From UBA10365 sp041441915 (lineage in GTDB: Bacteria > Pseudomonadota > Alphaproteobacteria > Rhodobacterales > Rhodobacteraceae), in contig JASDRS010000020.1 in assembly GCA_041441915.1 (NCBI GenBank), positions 1 through 15,134 on the forward strand: a stretch of 15,134 nucleotides of DNA, given 5' to 3'. Of this stretch, positions 7,452 through 14,244 are shown in pieces (within the stretch, counting starts at the first letter, position 1; every line of letters starts with the position of its first letter). The notes under the pieces are model-generated. The model did no database searches and had not been told where the DNA came from. It worked only from the letters and a program-made list of their open reading frames with translations. Position numbers and translations under genes: made by a program.

Positions 7452-7894
7452 CTATTTTATATAGACCAGTTCTAAAGCCACATGTTTGCCATCAATTACT
7501 ACTTTTCCCATATGTCAAAATTCACAGTGACGCCAGGCAAAGCGATATCTATATTATAACTGAGAGGAGGCCCAATGAGGTTATTTAAATTCGACTTTGG
7601 AGAGATAGCCTCCATAGAAGGTTCGCCAGGCATGATTTGGGATAAAGGCTGGACGCCACCTGGTGGCAGTGAAGATCTCGCAGATACCGTTGTGACGGAC
7701 GAAGGCTCCATTGAAATACCAGAAGCTGAGATAGAGAATTGGCTTTTAGCCATTGGAGCGCCAAAGCCTACTTTCTGAGCAAACGAAGGATCTAGCTGCG
7801 CTTGCACTGCGTCCTCGGACGTTGGACCGTGCCTGCCCCAATCAGGTTGGCTTGGATGGTGGACAAACATCCCAGGCTCTAAAATATCATTCAC
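7452..7894 (-). pseudogene. DUF3553 gene, interrupted and frameshifted
   Basis: The N-terminal part reads MNDILEPGMFV then HPSQPDWG from a GTG at 7894 down to about 7832, the standard opening of the ~60-aa DUF3553 proteins of alphaproteobacteria (function unknown). The C-terminal part appears about 300 bases further on: VTVNF from 7531, then after a one-base frame change HMGKVVIDGKHVALELV from 7514, ending at TAG 7452-7454. The family normally has only about ten residues (roughly G-x-V-Q-S-x-I-G) between these two blocks, so about 270 bp is extra. The frame therefore changes at the left junction (near 7515) as well as being broken by the extra DNA. The interval 7499-7894 happens to be open in one frame, but its middle does not resemble the family. 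No transposase is seen. Confidence 0.7.
7562..7778 (+). CDS. Small acidic hypothetical protein (67 aa) with strong RBS
   Basis: ATG 7575 is preceded by AGGAGG at 7565-7570, one of the best ribosome binding sites in the window; the coordinates include that site. The 67-aa product is acidic and soluble, with no membrane segment or signal peptide, and contains SPGMIWDKGWTPPGGSEDL followed by an acidic stretch (DEGSIEIPEAEIENWL). It ends near GAPKPTF. I do not recognise the family. It lies inside the extra DNA that splits the DUF3553 gene, on the opposite strand, so it arrived with that DNA or is its cargo. The codon mix looks like normal coding sequence, but chance in a short stretch cannot be excluded. 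Confidence 0.5.
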
Positions 7895-8292
7895 CTTATT
7901 GCCTAAAATAAGAAAATTTACCCATTACCTTCACATGCCTAATATATCATTGGATAACGCATCTGCCATTATCTAATTCTTCTAATTGGTGCTGTGGGCA
8001 ATGGAGTTTAGTTCTTAATGATCGAGGGCCACCCACAAAGCCCAGAGATTTTAATTATTTAGCAAAGTGCCACCAATGCGAGCGCCTCCCTTTAATTTTT
8101 TAGTGGCCTTTAGACAAATAAGGGCGATCAGCACATTGGAAAGTTCACAGTAATGTCAATATTGCCGCAATGTCAGAACTTACCTGATAACACCCCTGCT
8201 AAGTTGAATTATGCCTTTGCCTAACAAAATCTAGAGCATTCACAAAGGCACCAAGCGCTGGACTAATTACCTCAAAAAGGGATCACGCCTAC
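7895..8292. other. Intergenic stretch downstream of proA, probably decayed coding DNA
   Basis: No intact gene is visible on either strand. At 8140-8154 the minus strand encodes ITVNF with the same ACTGTGAA(C/T)TTT core as the DUF3553 gene, and at 8243 a GTG-AAT-GCT-CTA mirrors the family's N-terminal M-N-x-L. This hints at an older, fully decayed DUF3553 copy of about 105 bp. Between these and 7895 the minus strand has short protein-like stretches broken by stops. No terminator hairpin with a T-tract was found after proA. Confidence 0.4.
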
Positions 8293-9549
8293 TTAGCGCC
8301 TAATCGTGCCATTGCCTACAACTAGATATTTAAAGCTGGTCAATTGCTCGGCCCCAACGGGCCCGCGCGCATGCAATTTACCGGTGGCAATGCCAATTTC
8401 GCTTCCCATGCCAAATTCGCCGCCATCGGCAAATTGTGTGGAGGCATTATGCAGCAAAATAGCAGAATCCAACCGCTGAAAAAAGCGATCAGCCGCGGCG
8501 TTACTTTCAGTCAAGATGGCTTCGGTATGATGCGAACCATAGCGGCGAATATGCGTGATGGCTTCGTCAACACCATTCACTAATTTGGCAGCAATAATCA
8601 TATCTAAAAATTCGCGTCCAAAATCATCATCTTGGGCAACGACTGTGCCTGTGACATTCAGCAAATCACCCACCGCGCGCACCTCGACCCCAGCATTGAG
8701 CAGATCTTCAATCAAAATTGGTCCATGTTTGTCATAAAACTCTTGATCAATCAGCAAGCATTCCGCCGCACCGCAAATGCCCGTGCGCCGAGTTTTTGCG
8801 TTCAACACAACTGCGCGCGCTTTTTCTAGATCGGCAGCGCCGTCAACATAAACATGGCAAATTCCTTCCAAATGGGCGAACACGGGCACGCGTGCTTCTT
8901 TTTGCACCAGCGCGACTAAACCTTTGCCACCGCGCGGAATGATTACATCAATATATTCAACGGCCCGAACTAGCTCTGACACCATCGCGCGGGCCCGTGT
9001 CGGAATAAATTGTACTGCGTCAATAGGCAGGCCGGCATCTTTCAGCCCCTCTTGAACAAGGCTGTGAAGCAAGGTCGAGCTGTGAAAACTTTCAGACCCT
9101 CCTCGCAAGATAACCGCATTTCCGGACTTCAGGCAAAGTGCTGCCGCATCGGCAGTGACATTCGGGCGACTTTCGTAAATCACCCCAATCACCCCCAAAG
9201 GCGTACGCACCCGTTTAATATGAAGACCCGACGCCATGTCCCATTCAGAGATGACGGACCCAACAGGATCGGCCTGTTTAGCTACGGCGCGCAAGCCTTC
9301 GGCAATGGCGTGAATGCGCGATTCTGACAGAATTAAACGGTCCATCATTGCTGCAGATAGACCCTTAGTTGCACCGTAAAGTTGGTCTTCGTAATTGGCA
9401 TTCATAATCGCTTCGCGCGCATTCCAAACCGCTTCCGCGGCAGATATCAGGGCTGCATGTTTTTGTTCGGCGCTGGCATAGGCCAATTCTGCGCTGGCAG
9501 CGCGGGCTCGCGCACCAATTTTGGCCATCAATTTTGCACTATTTTCCAT
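8293..9549 (-). CDS. proA: Gamma-glutamyl phosphate reductase
   Basis: A 418-aa NADPH-dependent enzyme that reduces gamma-glutamyl phosphate to glutamate-5-semialdehyde, the second step of proline synthesis from glutamate. It belongs to the aldehyde dehydrogenase superfamily; the full family length is present. VIYESRPNVTADAAALCLKS (123-142) is the nucleotide-binding region, and NAKTRRTGICGAAECLL (250-266) holds the catalytic cysteine at 259. The C-terminal blocks GSEIGIATGKLHARGPVG and LTSFKYLVVG are typical. ATG 9549 has GAGGT just upstream. It follows proB with 15 bases between, so the two are cotranscribed. The downstream side is the decayed DUF3553 zone. Confidence 0.97.
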   Translation of the reverse strand: MENSAKLMAKIGARARAASAELAYASAEQKHAALISAAEAVWNAREAIMNANYEDQLYGATKGLSAAMMDRLILSESRIHAIAEGLRAVAKQADPVGSVISEWDMASGLHIKRVRTPLGVIGVIYESRPNVTADAAALCLKSGNAVILRGGSESFHSSTLLHSLVQEGLKDAGLPIDAVQFIPTRARAMVSELVRAVEYIDVIIPRGGKGLVALVQKEARVPVFAHLEGICHVYVDGAADLEKARAVVLNAKTRRTGICGAAECLLIDQEFYDKHGPILIEDLLNAGVEVRAVGDLLNVTGTVVAQDDDFGREFLDMIIAAKLVNGVDEAITHIRRYGSHHTEAILTESNAAADRFFQRLDSAILLHNASTQFADGGEFGMGSEIGIATGKLHARGPVGAEQLTSFKYLVVGNGTIRR

Positions 9550-9564
9550 GGGACCTCGGAACTG

Positions 9565-10692
9565 TTAAATGACCATATCGTCGCGATGCACCAAAGCCGC
9601 GCGTCCAGTATAGCCTAATATTTGTTCTATTTCGGTAGATTTATGGCCCGCTATGGCACGGACCTCAATCGAAGAATAGCGCACTAAACCGCGCCCACAA
9701 GGTACGCCATCTAGCCCCATAAGGCAAACCAAATCGCCACGTTCAAAATTGCCGGTGACCGAATGGACGCCCGCCGGCAGCAAAGAATTACCCAACAACA
9801 GCGCATTCACTGCACCCGCGTCCAAAATAACATCACCGCGCGGCTTAAGCGTGTTGATCCAGCGCTTACGTGCAGCCTGTGGATCAGTTTGCGCCAAAAA
9901 CCAGGTGTGAGCGGCGCCATTTTGTAAGGCTTGCAAGGGGCGCTCAACAAAGCCATGCATGATGGCCAAAGAGCACCCCCCCGCAACGGCTGACTTTGCC
10001 GCCATGATTTTGGTTTTCATTCCACCCTTTGACAGACTAGAGATTGCATCGCCCGCCATTGCTTCAATTTGTGGAGTAATAGAATCAATACGCTCATAAC
10101 GCAGAGCGGAAGCATCTTGATGCGGATTGGCAGAATAAAATCCATCAACATCAGACAAAAGGATCAATTGATCAGCCCCAATGGTCACCGCAATCTGCGC
10201 GGCCAATCGGTCATTGTCGCCAAAGCGGATTTCATCAGTCGCGACCGTATCATTTTCATTCACAATAGGCACCACACCAAAACTCAAAAGCGTTTCAAGC
10301 GTGGCGCGGCTGTTCAGATAACGCCGCCTATCGGTGGTATCTTCAAGCGTAACTAATACCTGCGCGGTAGTAATACCATGGGGGGTAAATACCTCTTCAT
10401 AGGCGCGAGCGAGTTGAATTTGCCCCACCGCCGCAGCCGCTTGCGATTGCTCAAGCGCCAAAGCTCCATCAGCTAAGCCCAAAGCGCCTCGTCCCAAGGC
10501 TATTGACCCAGATGAGACCAAAACAACATCCGTGCCCCGCGCCTTTGCCGCCACGACATCAAGTACCAAAGTGCGCAGCCAATCCTTTCGAAGGCCCAAA
10601 GCACGGTCAACCAAAAGCGCAGAACCAATTTTAACGACCAGCCGTTTGGCATTTGTAAGATCAGGCAAAGGTCTTTGGCTTAGGGTTGCCAT
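9565..10692 (-). CDS. proB: Glutamate 5-kinase
   Basis: A 375-aa ATP-dependent kinase that phosphorylates the gamma-carboxylate of glutamate, the committed and usually proline-inhibited step of proline synthesis. It has an amino-acid-kinase domain (about 15-270) with VVKIGSALLV (19-28), VSSGSIALGR and VNENDTVATDEIRFGDNDRLA motifs. A C-terminal PUA domain (about 285-370) follows, opening with RGDVILDAGAVNALL. The ATG lies within the 3' end of obgE, overlapping it by 13 bases, with AAGGAGA four bases upstream. ProB and ProA typically form a complex that channels the labile phosphate intermediate, consistent with their adjacency. Confidence 0.97.
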   Translation of the reverse strand: MATLSQRPLPDLTNAKRLVVKIGSALLVDRALGLRKDWLRTLVLDVVAAKARGTDVVLVSSGSIALGRGALGLADGALALEQSQAAAAVGQIQLARAYEEVFTPHGITTAQVLVTLEDTTDRRRYLNSRATLETLLSFGVVPIVNENDTVATDEIRFGDNDRLAAQIAVTIGADQLILLSDVDGFYSANPHQDASALRYERIDSITPQIEAMAGDAISSLSKGGMKTKIMAAKSAVAGGCSLAIMHGFVERPLQALQNGAAHTWFLAQTDPQAARKRWINTLKPRGDVILDAGAVNALLLGNSLLPAGVHSVTGNFERGDLVCLMGLDGVPCGRGLVRYSSIEVRAIAGHKSTEIEQILGYTGRAALVHRDDMVI

Positions 10693-11705
10693 GGCGTCTC
10701 CTTGGCCGGAACAAATTTGCTTTTTGTAATTTCGGCATAAACTAGCCTCAAAACTTCTGTGAGTCCGTGTTTTGAAACGCCCGACATCACATAGACAGGC
10801 CCGTCCGATGCTTTTTCAAGTGCCTTCTTACGGCTTGCTATGGTCTTTTTGTCAAGCGCGTCTGCCTTATTAAGTACGGTAATTCGCGGCTTATAGGCCA
10901 GGTCTTCGGCATAGGCTTTAAGCTCGCCGACGATGGTGCGGTAATCTTTGATCACAGTTGTGGATGTACCGTCAACCAAATGCAGTAAGACCGAACAGCG
11001 CTCAACATGAGCTAGAAATTGATCGCCCAAACCATGGCCCAAATGGGCGCCTTTGATTAGGCCAGGAATGTCGGCCATGACAAATTCATTACTATCAATC
11101 CCCACCACGCCCAAATTTGGCACTACGGTTGTGAAAGGATAATCAGCAATTTTGGGGCGTGCATTCGAGCTTGAAGCCAAAAAAGTTGATTTTCCTGCAT
11201 TGGGCAGGCCCAAAAGACCAGCATCCGCAATTAGTTTCAGGCGCAGCCAAATGGTACGTTCGACCCCTTCTTGCCCAGGGTTAGCTCGAGCGGGAGCACG
11301 ATTGGTTGACGATTTAAAATGCAAATTGCCAAAGCCCCCATTGCCGCCACGCGCTAAAAGTACACGCTGGCCGATGGTGGTAATATCTGCAATTACTGTT
11401 TCTTCATCTTCGTCGATGATTTCTGTGCCCAAGGGAACGCGCAAAATGATATCTTCACCAGTTTTTCCAGTGCGCTGTGAGCCCATACCGCCTTGGCCAG
11501 ACTTGGCAAAAAAATGTTGTTGATAGCGAAAATCAATTAGAGTGTTCAAACCTTCGACTGCCTCGACCCACACAGAGCCACCATTGCCACCATTGCCACC
11601 GTCGGGGCCACCCCACTCCTCATATTTTTCGCGCCGAAACGACACACAACCTGATCCACCTCCGCCAGAACGTATATAGACTTTAGTCAAATCAAGGAAT
11701 TTCAT
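10680..11705 (-). CDS. obgE: Obg/CgtA GTPase
   Basis: A 341-aa ribosome-associated GTPase that acts in late 50S subunit assembly and links to growth control. The glycine-rich Obg domain (1-157) shows SGGGGSGCVSFRREKY and GGPDGGNGGNGG. The G domain follows with GLPNAGKS (166-173, P-loop), FTTV (191-194), DIPGLIKGAHLGHGLG (212-227) and NKAD (279-282). The SA-like G5 is at about 307-312 (MSGVSK). It ends without the C-terminal OCT domain found in some bacteria, which is usual for alphaproteobacteria. ATG 11705 has GAAGGC six bases upstream. It sits in the classic rplU-rpmA-obgE order, here with a GNAT gene between rpmA and obgE, and overlaps proB by 13 bases. Confidence 0.97.
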   Translation of the reverse strand: MKFLDLTKVYIRSGGGGSGCVSFRREKYEEWGGPDGGNGGNGGSVWVEAVEGLNTLIDFRYQQHFFAKSGQGGMGSQRTGKTGEDIILRVPLGTEIIDEDEETVIADITTIGQRVLLARGGNGGFGNLHFKSSTNRAPARANPGQEGVERTIWLRLKLIADAGLLGLPNAGKSTFLASSSNARPKIADYPFTTVVPNLGVVGIDSNEFVMADIPGLIKGAHLGHGLGDQFLAHVERCSVLLHLVDGTSTTVIKDYRTIVGELKAYAEDLAYKPRITVLNKADALDKKTIASRKKALEKASDGPVYVMSGVSKHGLTEVLRLVYAEITKSKFVPAKETPWQP

Positions 11706-11753
11706 CGGCTTGCCTTCATGTCAATTCACATCAGCCAATAAAAGCAAATGCGC

Positions 11754-11771
11754 AAAGGCTCAATTGCCTTT
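11754..11771. terminator. Weak hairpin between the GNAT gene and obgE
   Basis: AAAGGC (11754-11759) and GCCTTT (11766-11771) form a perfect six-base stem with a six-base loop. On the minus strand only three T follow directly, with further T-rich sequence after that, so termination would be partial at best. The same stretch overlaps a possible obgE promoter (TTGAGC 11758-11763, TATTGG 11735-11740, 17-base spacing), which might give obgE a transcript independent of the ribosomal genes. Confidence 0.25.
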
Positions 11772-11797
11772 TGGTCGTTTAGATTATTTCGATTCAC

Positions 11798-12378
11798 TTA
11801 ATCAAATTTGTACAGATAAGTCCATGTGGGGACATGCGCATTGTGGGCCAAACTTAACACTTCGGCATCGCCCAAGTAAACAAATCCGCAGTTTGTAAAA
11901 ACGCGTGCAGAACGCAGATCGTCTTGAAAGGCCTGTGCAAAGATCGTACGGTAACCCTCTCGGTTGGCCGCCAACAATGCGCTCACGGCGGAATTTGCTA
12001 TACCTGTCCTCCAAAAGTCGGGCGCAACCCAATAGCCAATTTCCGATTGCGCTCGATCCATCCGTTTAAGTGAGATAATCTCGATCAGTTCTGAAAGCCC
12101 CTCGTCAGCGCTGTGAATCACCCAAACACCTTCGCCTCTGTGCTGGCATCGGCCATGGCGCGGACCACAAAGGCTTCGGCCGCGCCCGGCGGCAAAGGAT
12201 GGGGGATAGATCTGGTCATTTGTGCCACGCGGATATCGCTTGCATATTTATTGACCAAGCCCAAATCAGATTTGCGCATAGAGCGCAAAATAAAGCTATC
12301 AGTCACAATAGGGCCTTTGATAAGCAAAGACTTGGCCTCACGCTCGAGTTTGGTTGGGGCTTTCGAAACTGAGTTCAT
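11798..12378 (-). pseudogene. GNAT-family N-acetyltransferase, split by a frameshift
   Basis: Two abutting reverse frames together make one GNAT enzyme of about 190 residues. The N-terminal part (12378 to 12118, 86 codons) has SFILRSMRKSDLGLVNKYAS and SIPHPLPPGAAEAFVVRAMA, and stops at TGA right after TEAKVFG. The C-terminal part (12121 to 11798) continues VIHSADEG, then IISLKRMD, IGYWVAPDFWRTGIANSAV (acetyl-CoA-binding region) and SARVFTNCGFVYLGD. The break is in GGGTGATT; one extra G, or two fewer, restores a continuous frame. The halves overlap as GTGA, so split translation is conceivable but neither half alone is a complete GNAT fold. It could be a true frameshift or a homopolymer sequencing error. 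The substrate is unknown; its place between rpmA and obgE is a recurrent alphaproteobacterial arrangement, as I recall it. Confidence 0.75.
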
Positions 12379-12499
12379 TGAATAAAACTTTCAGAACTGT
12401 CCCACCCTCTGGACGACAAGCATGTATCCGATAAAGCAAATTGAAAAGGACCAGCCTATCCGCCGATCCATTAATTACAATAGATTTGTAAAATTTCAG

Positions 12500-12769
12500 C
12501 TATTCTGCGGCTTTGGCTGCTGGCAATACAGAAATAAATGTGCGTTGTTTGAGCCCCTTTTTAAAGGTCACATGGCCATCAACCATTGCAAAGATCGTAT
12601 GATCTTTACCCATGCCCACACCTTCACCTGGGAAAAATTTGGTTCCACGTTGCCGTACGATAATATTTCCAGGAATGGCCGATTGGCCACCAAACAATTT
12701 AACACCAAGACGTCGACCCACTGAGTCGCGGCCGTTGCGAGATGAACCGCCTGCTTTTTTATGTGCCAT
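12500..12769 (-). CDS. rpmA: 50S ribosomal protein L27
   Basis: An 89-aa large-subunit protein whose N-terminal tail reaches the peptidyl transferase centre. It opens with MAHKKAGGSSRNGRDS, the standard bacterial start without the cleavable extension found in Firmicutes. GVKLFGGQSAIPGNIIVRQRG and FFPGEGVGMGKDHTIFA follow, matching the family throughout. AAAGGAG lies nine bases before the ATG, and the rplU stop is six bases upstream of it. It is cotranscribed with rplU. Confidence 0.98.
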   Translation of the reverse strand: MAHKKAGGSSRNGRDSVGRRLGVKLFGGQSAIPGNIIVRQRGTKFFPGEGVGMGKDHTIFAMVDGHVTFKKGLKQRTFISVLPAAKAAE

Positions 12770-12775
12770 CTAGAA

Positions 12776-13547
12776 TTACTCCTTTGATGCCGCGGGCGCT
12801 TTAGCAGCGCGCTTGGGTTGAGCTGAAACTTTACCTGCAGGTGCAGCCTCGGCCTTTACTTTGGGCGCTGCTTTTGGCACAGCCTCGGCTTTTACTTTGG
12901 GCGCTGCTTTTGGCACAGCTTCGGCTTTTGCTTTGGGCACTGCTTCGGCTTTTGCTTTGGGCNNNNNNNNNNNNNNNNNNNNNNNNNNNNNNNNNNNNNN
13001 NNNNNNNNNNNNNNNNNNNNNNNNNNNNNNNNNNNNNNNNNNNNNNNNNNNNNNNNNNNNNNGCTTCGGCTTTTGCTTTGGGCACTGCTTCGGCTTTTGC
13101 TTTGGGCGCTGCTTTTGGCACAGCTTCGGCTTTTGCTTTGGGCGCTGCCGCTGCAGGTGCGACCAATGTATTATGAGCCACACGCCGTGCATCTGCAGTG
13201 CCTAGAGCCGCCATAACACCAGTTTTTTCGCCATTTTTGGCCAAAATTTCGGTCACACGCAGCAAAGTCAAATGCTGGCGGTGGCCCTTTGTGCGCTGTG
13301 AACTGTGCTTGCGCCGACGTTTTACATAGTGAATAAGCTTTTCACCTTTGATTTGAGCTATAACTTCAGCTTGAACGGCGGCTCCGGCCACGAAAGGCAC
13401 GCCAACAGTGACGCTTTCGCCACCAACCATCAAAATATCATTGAACTGGATTTTGTCTCCAGCCTCGGCTGCTAATTTTTCAACGCGCAGCACATCTCCT
13501 GCTTGCACTTTGTATTGCTTGCCGCCTGTTTTCAGGACCGCGAACAT
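12776..13547 (-). CDS. rplU: 50S ribosomal protein L21 with Ala/Lys repeat tail (gap inside)
   Basis: The first ~103 residues from ATG 13547 are a standard L21, which binds 23S rRNA and helps early 50S assembly: MFAVLKTGGKQYKV, IKGEKLIHYVKRRRKHSS and GHRQHLTLLRVTEI. An alphaproteobacterial-type C-terminal extension follows, rich in alanine, lysine, proline and valine, built of units such as AVPKAKAE and AVPKAAPKVKAE, and ending PKRAAKAPAASKE at the stop 12776-12778. One hundred N (12963-13062) interrupt the repeat. The start and stop frames disagree by one base across the gap, so the true gap length should be a multiple of three, not 100. GAAGGAAAG lies three bases upstream of the ATG. The tail is basic and probably disordered, perhaps contacting rRNA. 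Confidence 0.93.
12838..13164. repeat. Coding tandem repeat in the L21 tail, collapsed around an N gap
   Basis: Near-identical units of 24 and 36 bases recur on both sides of the gap, for example GCTTCGGCTTTTGCTTTGGG at about 12919-12938, 12943-12962 and 13063-13082. They encode nested AVPKAKAE and AVPKAAPK(V/A)KAE units. Such repeats are hard for short-read assemblers, which explains the gap at exactly this point. Copy number is unknown and may vary between strains. Confidence 0.85.
12963..13062. other. Assembly gap, 100 N
   Basis: Exactly 100 N, the conventional placeholder for a gap of unknown size, lies inside the L21 repeat. The reading frames on either side imply a real length divisible by three. 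Confidence 0.97.
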
Positions 13548-13675
13548 AGTCTTTCCTTCTTGCTTTCGCGTCTTGGGGTCCCAACACGTTCCCGTGCAGA
13601 TGTTTAATACCGCGGACAGCGCGCCATTACAGCGTCATCAATATATAATCCCAACTGGGTTAATCCCATCTGTGA
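13548..13675 (-). promoter_or_regulatory. Structured 5' leader of rplU-rpmA mRNA
   Basis: If transcription starts near 13675, the leader is about 128 nt. On the RNA strand, TGGG-ATTAA-CCCA (13668-13656) competes with CCCA-GT-TGGG (13659-13650), so the two hairpins share the central CCCA and cannot form together. Further on, CACG-GGAA-CGTG forms a stem capped by a GNRA-type loop near 13590-13601, just before the ribosome binding site. The layout suits autoregulation by L21 or another ribosomal protein. It is inferred from structure alone, and the transcript start is predicted. Confidence 0.4.
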
Positions 13676-13681
13676 TGGCGC

Positions 13682-13710
13682 TATATCGATTAAGCGCCCT
13701 GCAAAGTCAA
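13682..13710 (-). promoter_or_regulatory. Candidate promoter for the rplU-rpmA-obgE-proBA operon
   Basis: TTGACT at 13705-13710 and GATATA at 13682-13687 are spaced by 17 bases on the minus strand. The start would fall near 13675. This is the best sigma-70-like match in the rplU upstream region. Confidence 0.5.
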
Positions 13711-13802
13711 GTAAGATTGGGTGGAAACTTACTAATTGTCACAAAAGTTCAGAATGACGGCCAAGCGCCCATTTGGCCTTTATAGATTAGCAAAGAATGC
13801 AC

Positions 13803-13831
13803 TTGCACCCAAACGCATCCCCCGTTAAAGC
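13803..13831 (+). promoter_or_regulatory. Candidate promoter for tRNA-Ser
   Basis: TTGCAC (13803-13808) and TAAAGC (13826-13831) are separated by 17 bases, about 20 bases upstream of the tRNA. The -10 match is poor, so this is tentative. Confidence 0.3.
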
Positions 13832-13850
13832 GCCCAGTACCATAAACCGC

Positions 13851-13940
13851 GGAGAGGTGGCAGAGTGGTCGAATGCGGCGGTCTCGAAAACCGTTGTCGG
13901 TTAACGCCGACCCAGGGTTCGAATCCCTGTCTCTCCGCCA
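13851..13940 (+). tRNA. tRNA-Ser (anticodon CGA)
   Basis: A 90-nt serine tRNA with encoded CCA. The acceptor strand GGAGAGG pairs with TCTCTCC, the discriminator is G73, and the T arm contains GGGTTCGAATCCC. The anticodon arm ACGGT-type stem encloses the loop CTCGAAA, giving anticodon CGA, which reads UCG. A long variable arm (TTGTCGGTTAACGCCGAC) is the class II feature expected for serine. Its 3' end is a frequent integrase attachment site, and accessory-looking genes follow it. No second copy of the tRNA 3' end is present in the window. Confidence 0.97.
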
Positions 13941-14052
13941 CTTATCAATGGCTTAGACAAAAATTATTTATTGTTTTTTGATGCGATGTAATTAAAGAGT
14001 CACGCTCACGACACAAAACATTTTTACCGTTCATTTAAAAAAACCTGAAAAC

Positions 14053-14244
14053 TTAATCTAAAATAATATTCCAAGCCCCGATGACATTCCCACTGTCATC
14101 CTGAATGTTTCCATAATCGGCACCTAACCTTAATCGATCGATTAATTCACGCTGTAGGATATGTGCCAATTGATCCAAAGGGTTTTTGAGAACACCGCCA
14201 CTGTCTGTACTTAATAACAACTTCAAAGAAACTTGATTAATCAT
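14053..14244 (-). CDS. Small hypothetical protein (63 aa) coupled to the HD hydrolase
   Basis: The ATG at 14244 overlaps the stop of the HD gene as ATGA, and GGAGG lies about ten bases upstream within that gene, so it is probably translated by coupling. The product has an amphipathic helical first part (LDQLAHILQRELIDRL) and ends GNIQDDSGNVIGAW. From memory, the closing pattern G-x-I-x-D-x-S/N-G-N-x-I/V-G occurs in small uncharacterised accessory proteins. I cannot name a family. It has no membrane segment. With the HD protein it makes a two-gene unit, which could be a regulator, partner or antitoxin, but nothing in the sequence decides that. Confidence 0.65.
   Translation of the reverse strand: MINQVSLKLLLSTDSGGVLKNPLDQLAHILQRELIDRLRLGADYGNIQDDSGNVIGAWNIILD

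Noticed and set aside
7499..7894. A 131-codon open frame on the minus strand as an intact gene
   Set aside because: Only its two ends match DUF3553 and they belong to a family about 60 residues long; the middle is the antisense of a better small ORF, and the true C-terminus lies in another frame.
7947..8054. Protein-like 35-codon minus-strand stretch containing SLGFVGGPRSLRTKLHCPQH
   Set aside because: It looks coding (Cys/His pair, acidic tail) but has no start codon and stops directly upstream. I recognise no family, so I left it as part of the decayed zone.
8718..9618. Plus-strand open frames opposite proA
   Set aside because: They are antisense shadows of a fully conserved gene, with no RBS or family match.
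12838..13164. CRISPR-like array in the repeats near the gap
   Set aside because: The repeats are in-frame coding units with no unique spacers, inside rplU.
12831..13547. L21 frame continuing past the gap to an Arg/Ser/Cys-rich end at 12831
   Set aside because: The frame after the gap (QSKSRSCAKSS) is the out-of-frame reading of the same repeat; the PKAKAE frame ending at 12776 is the real one.
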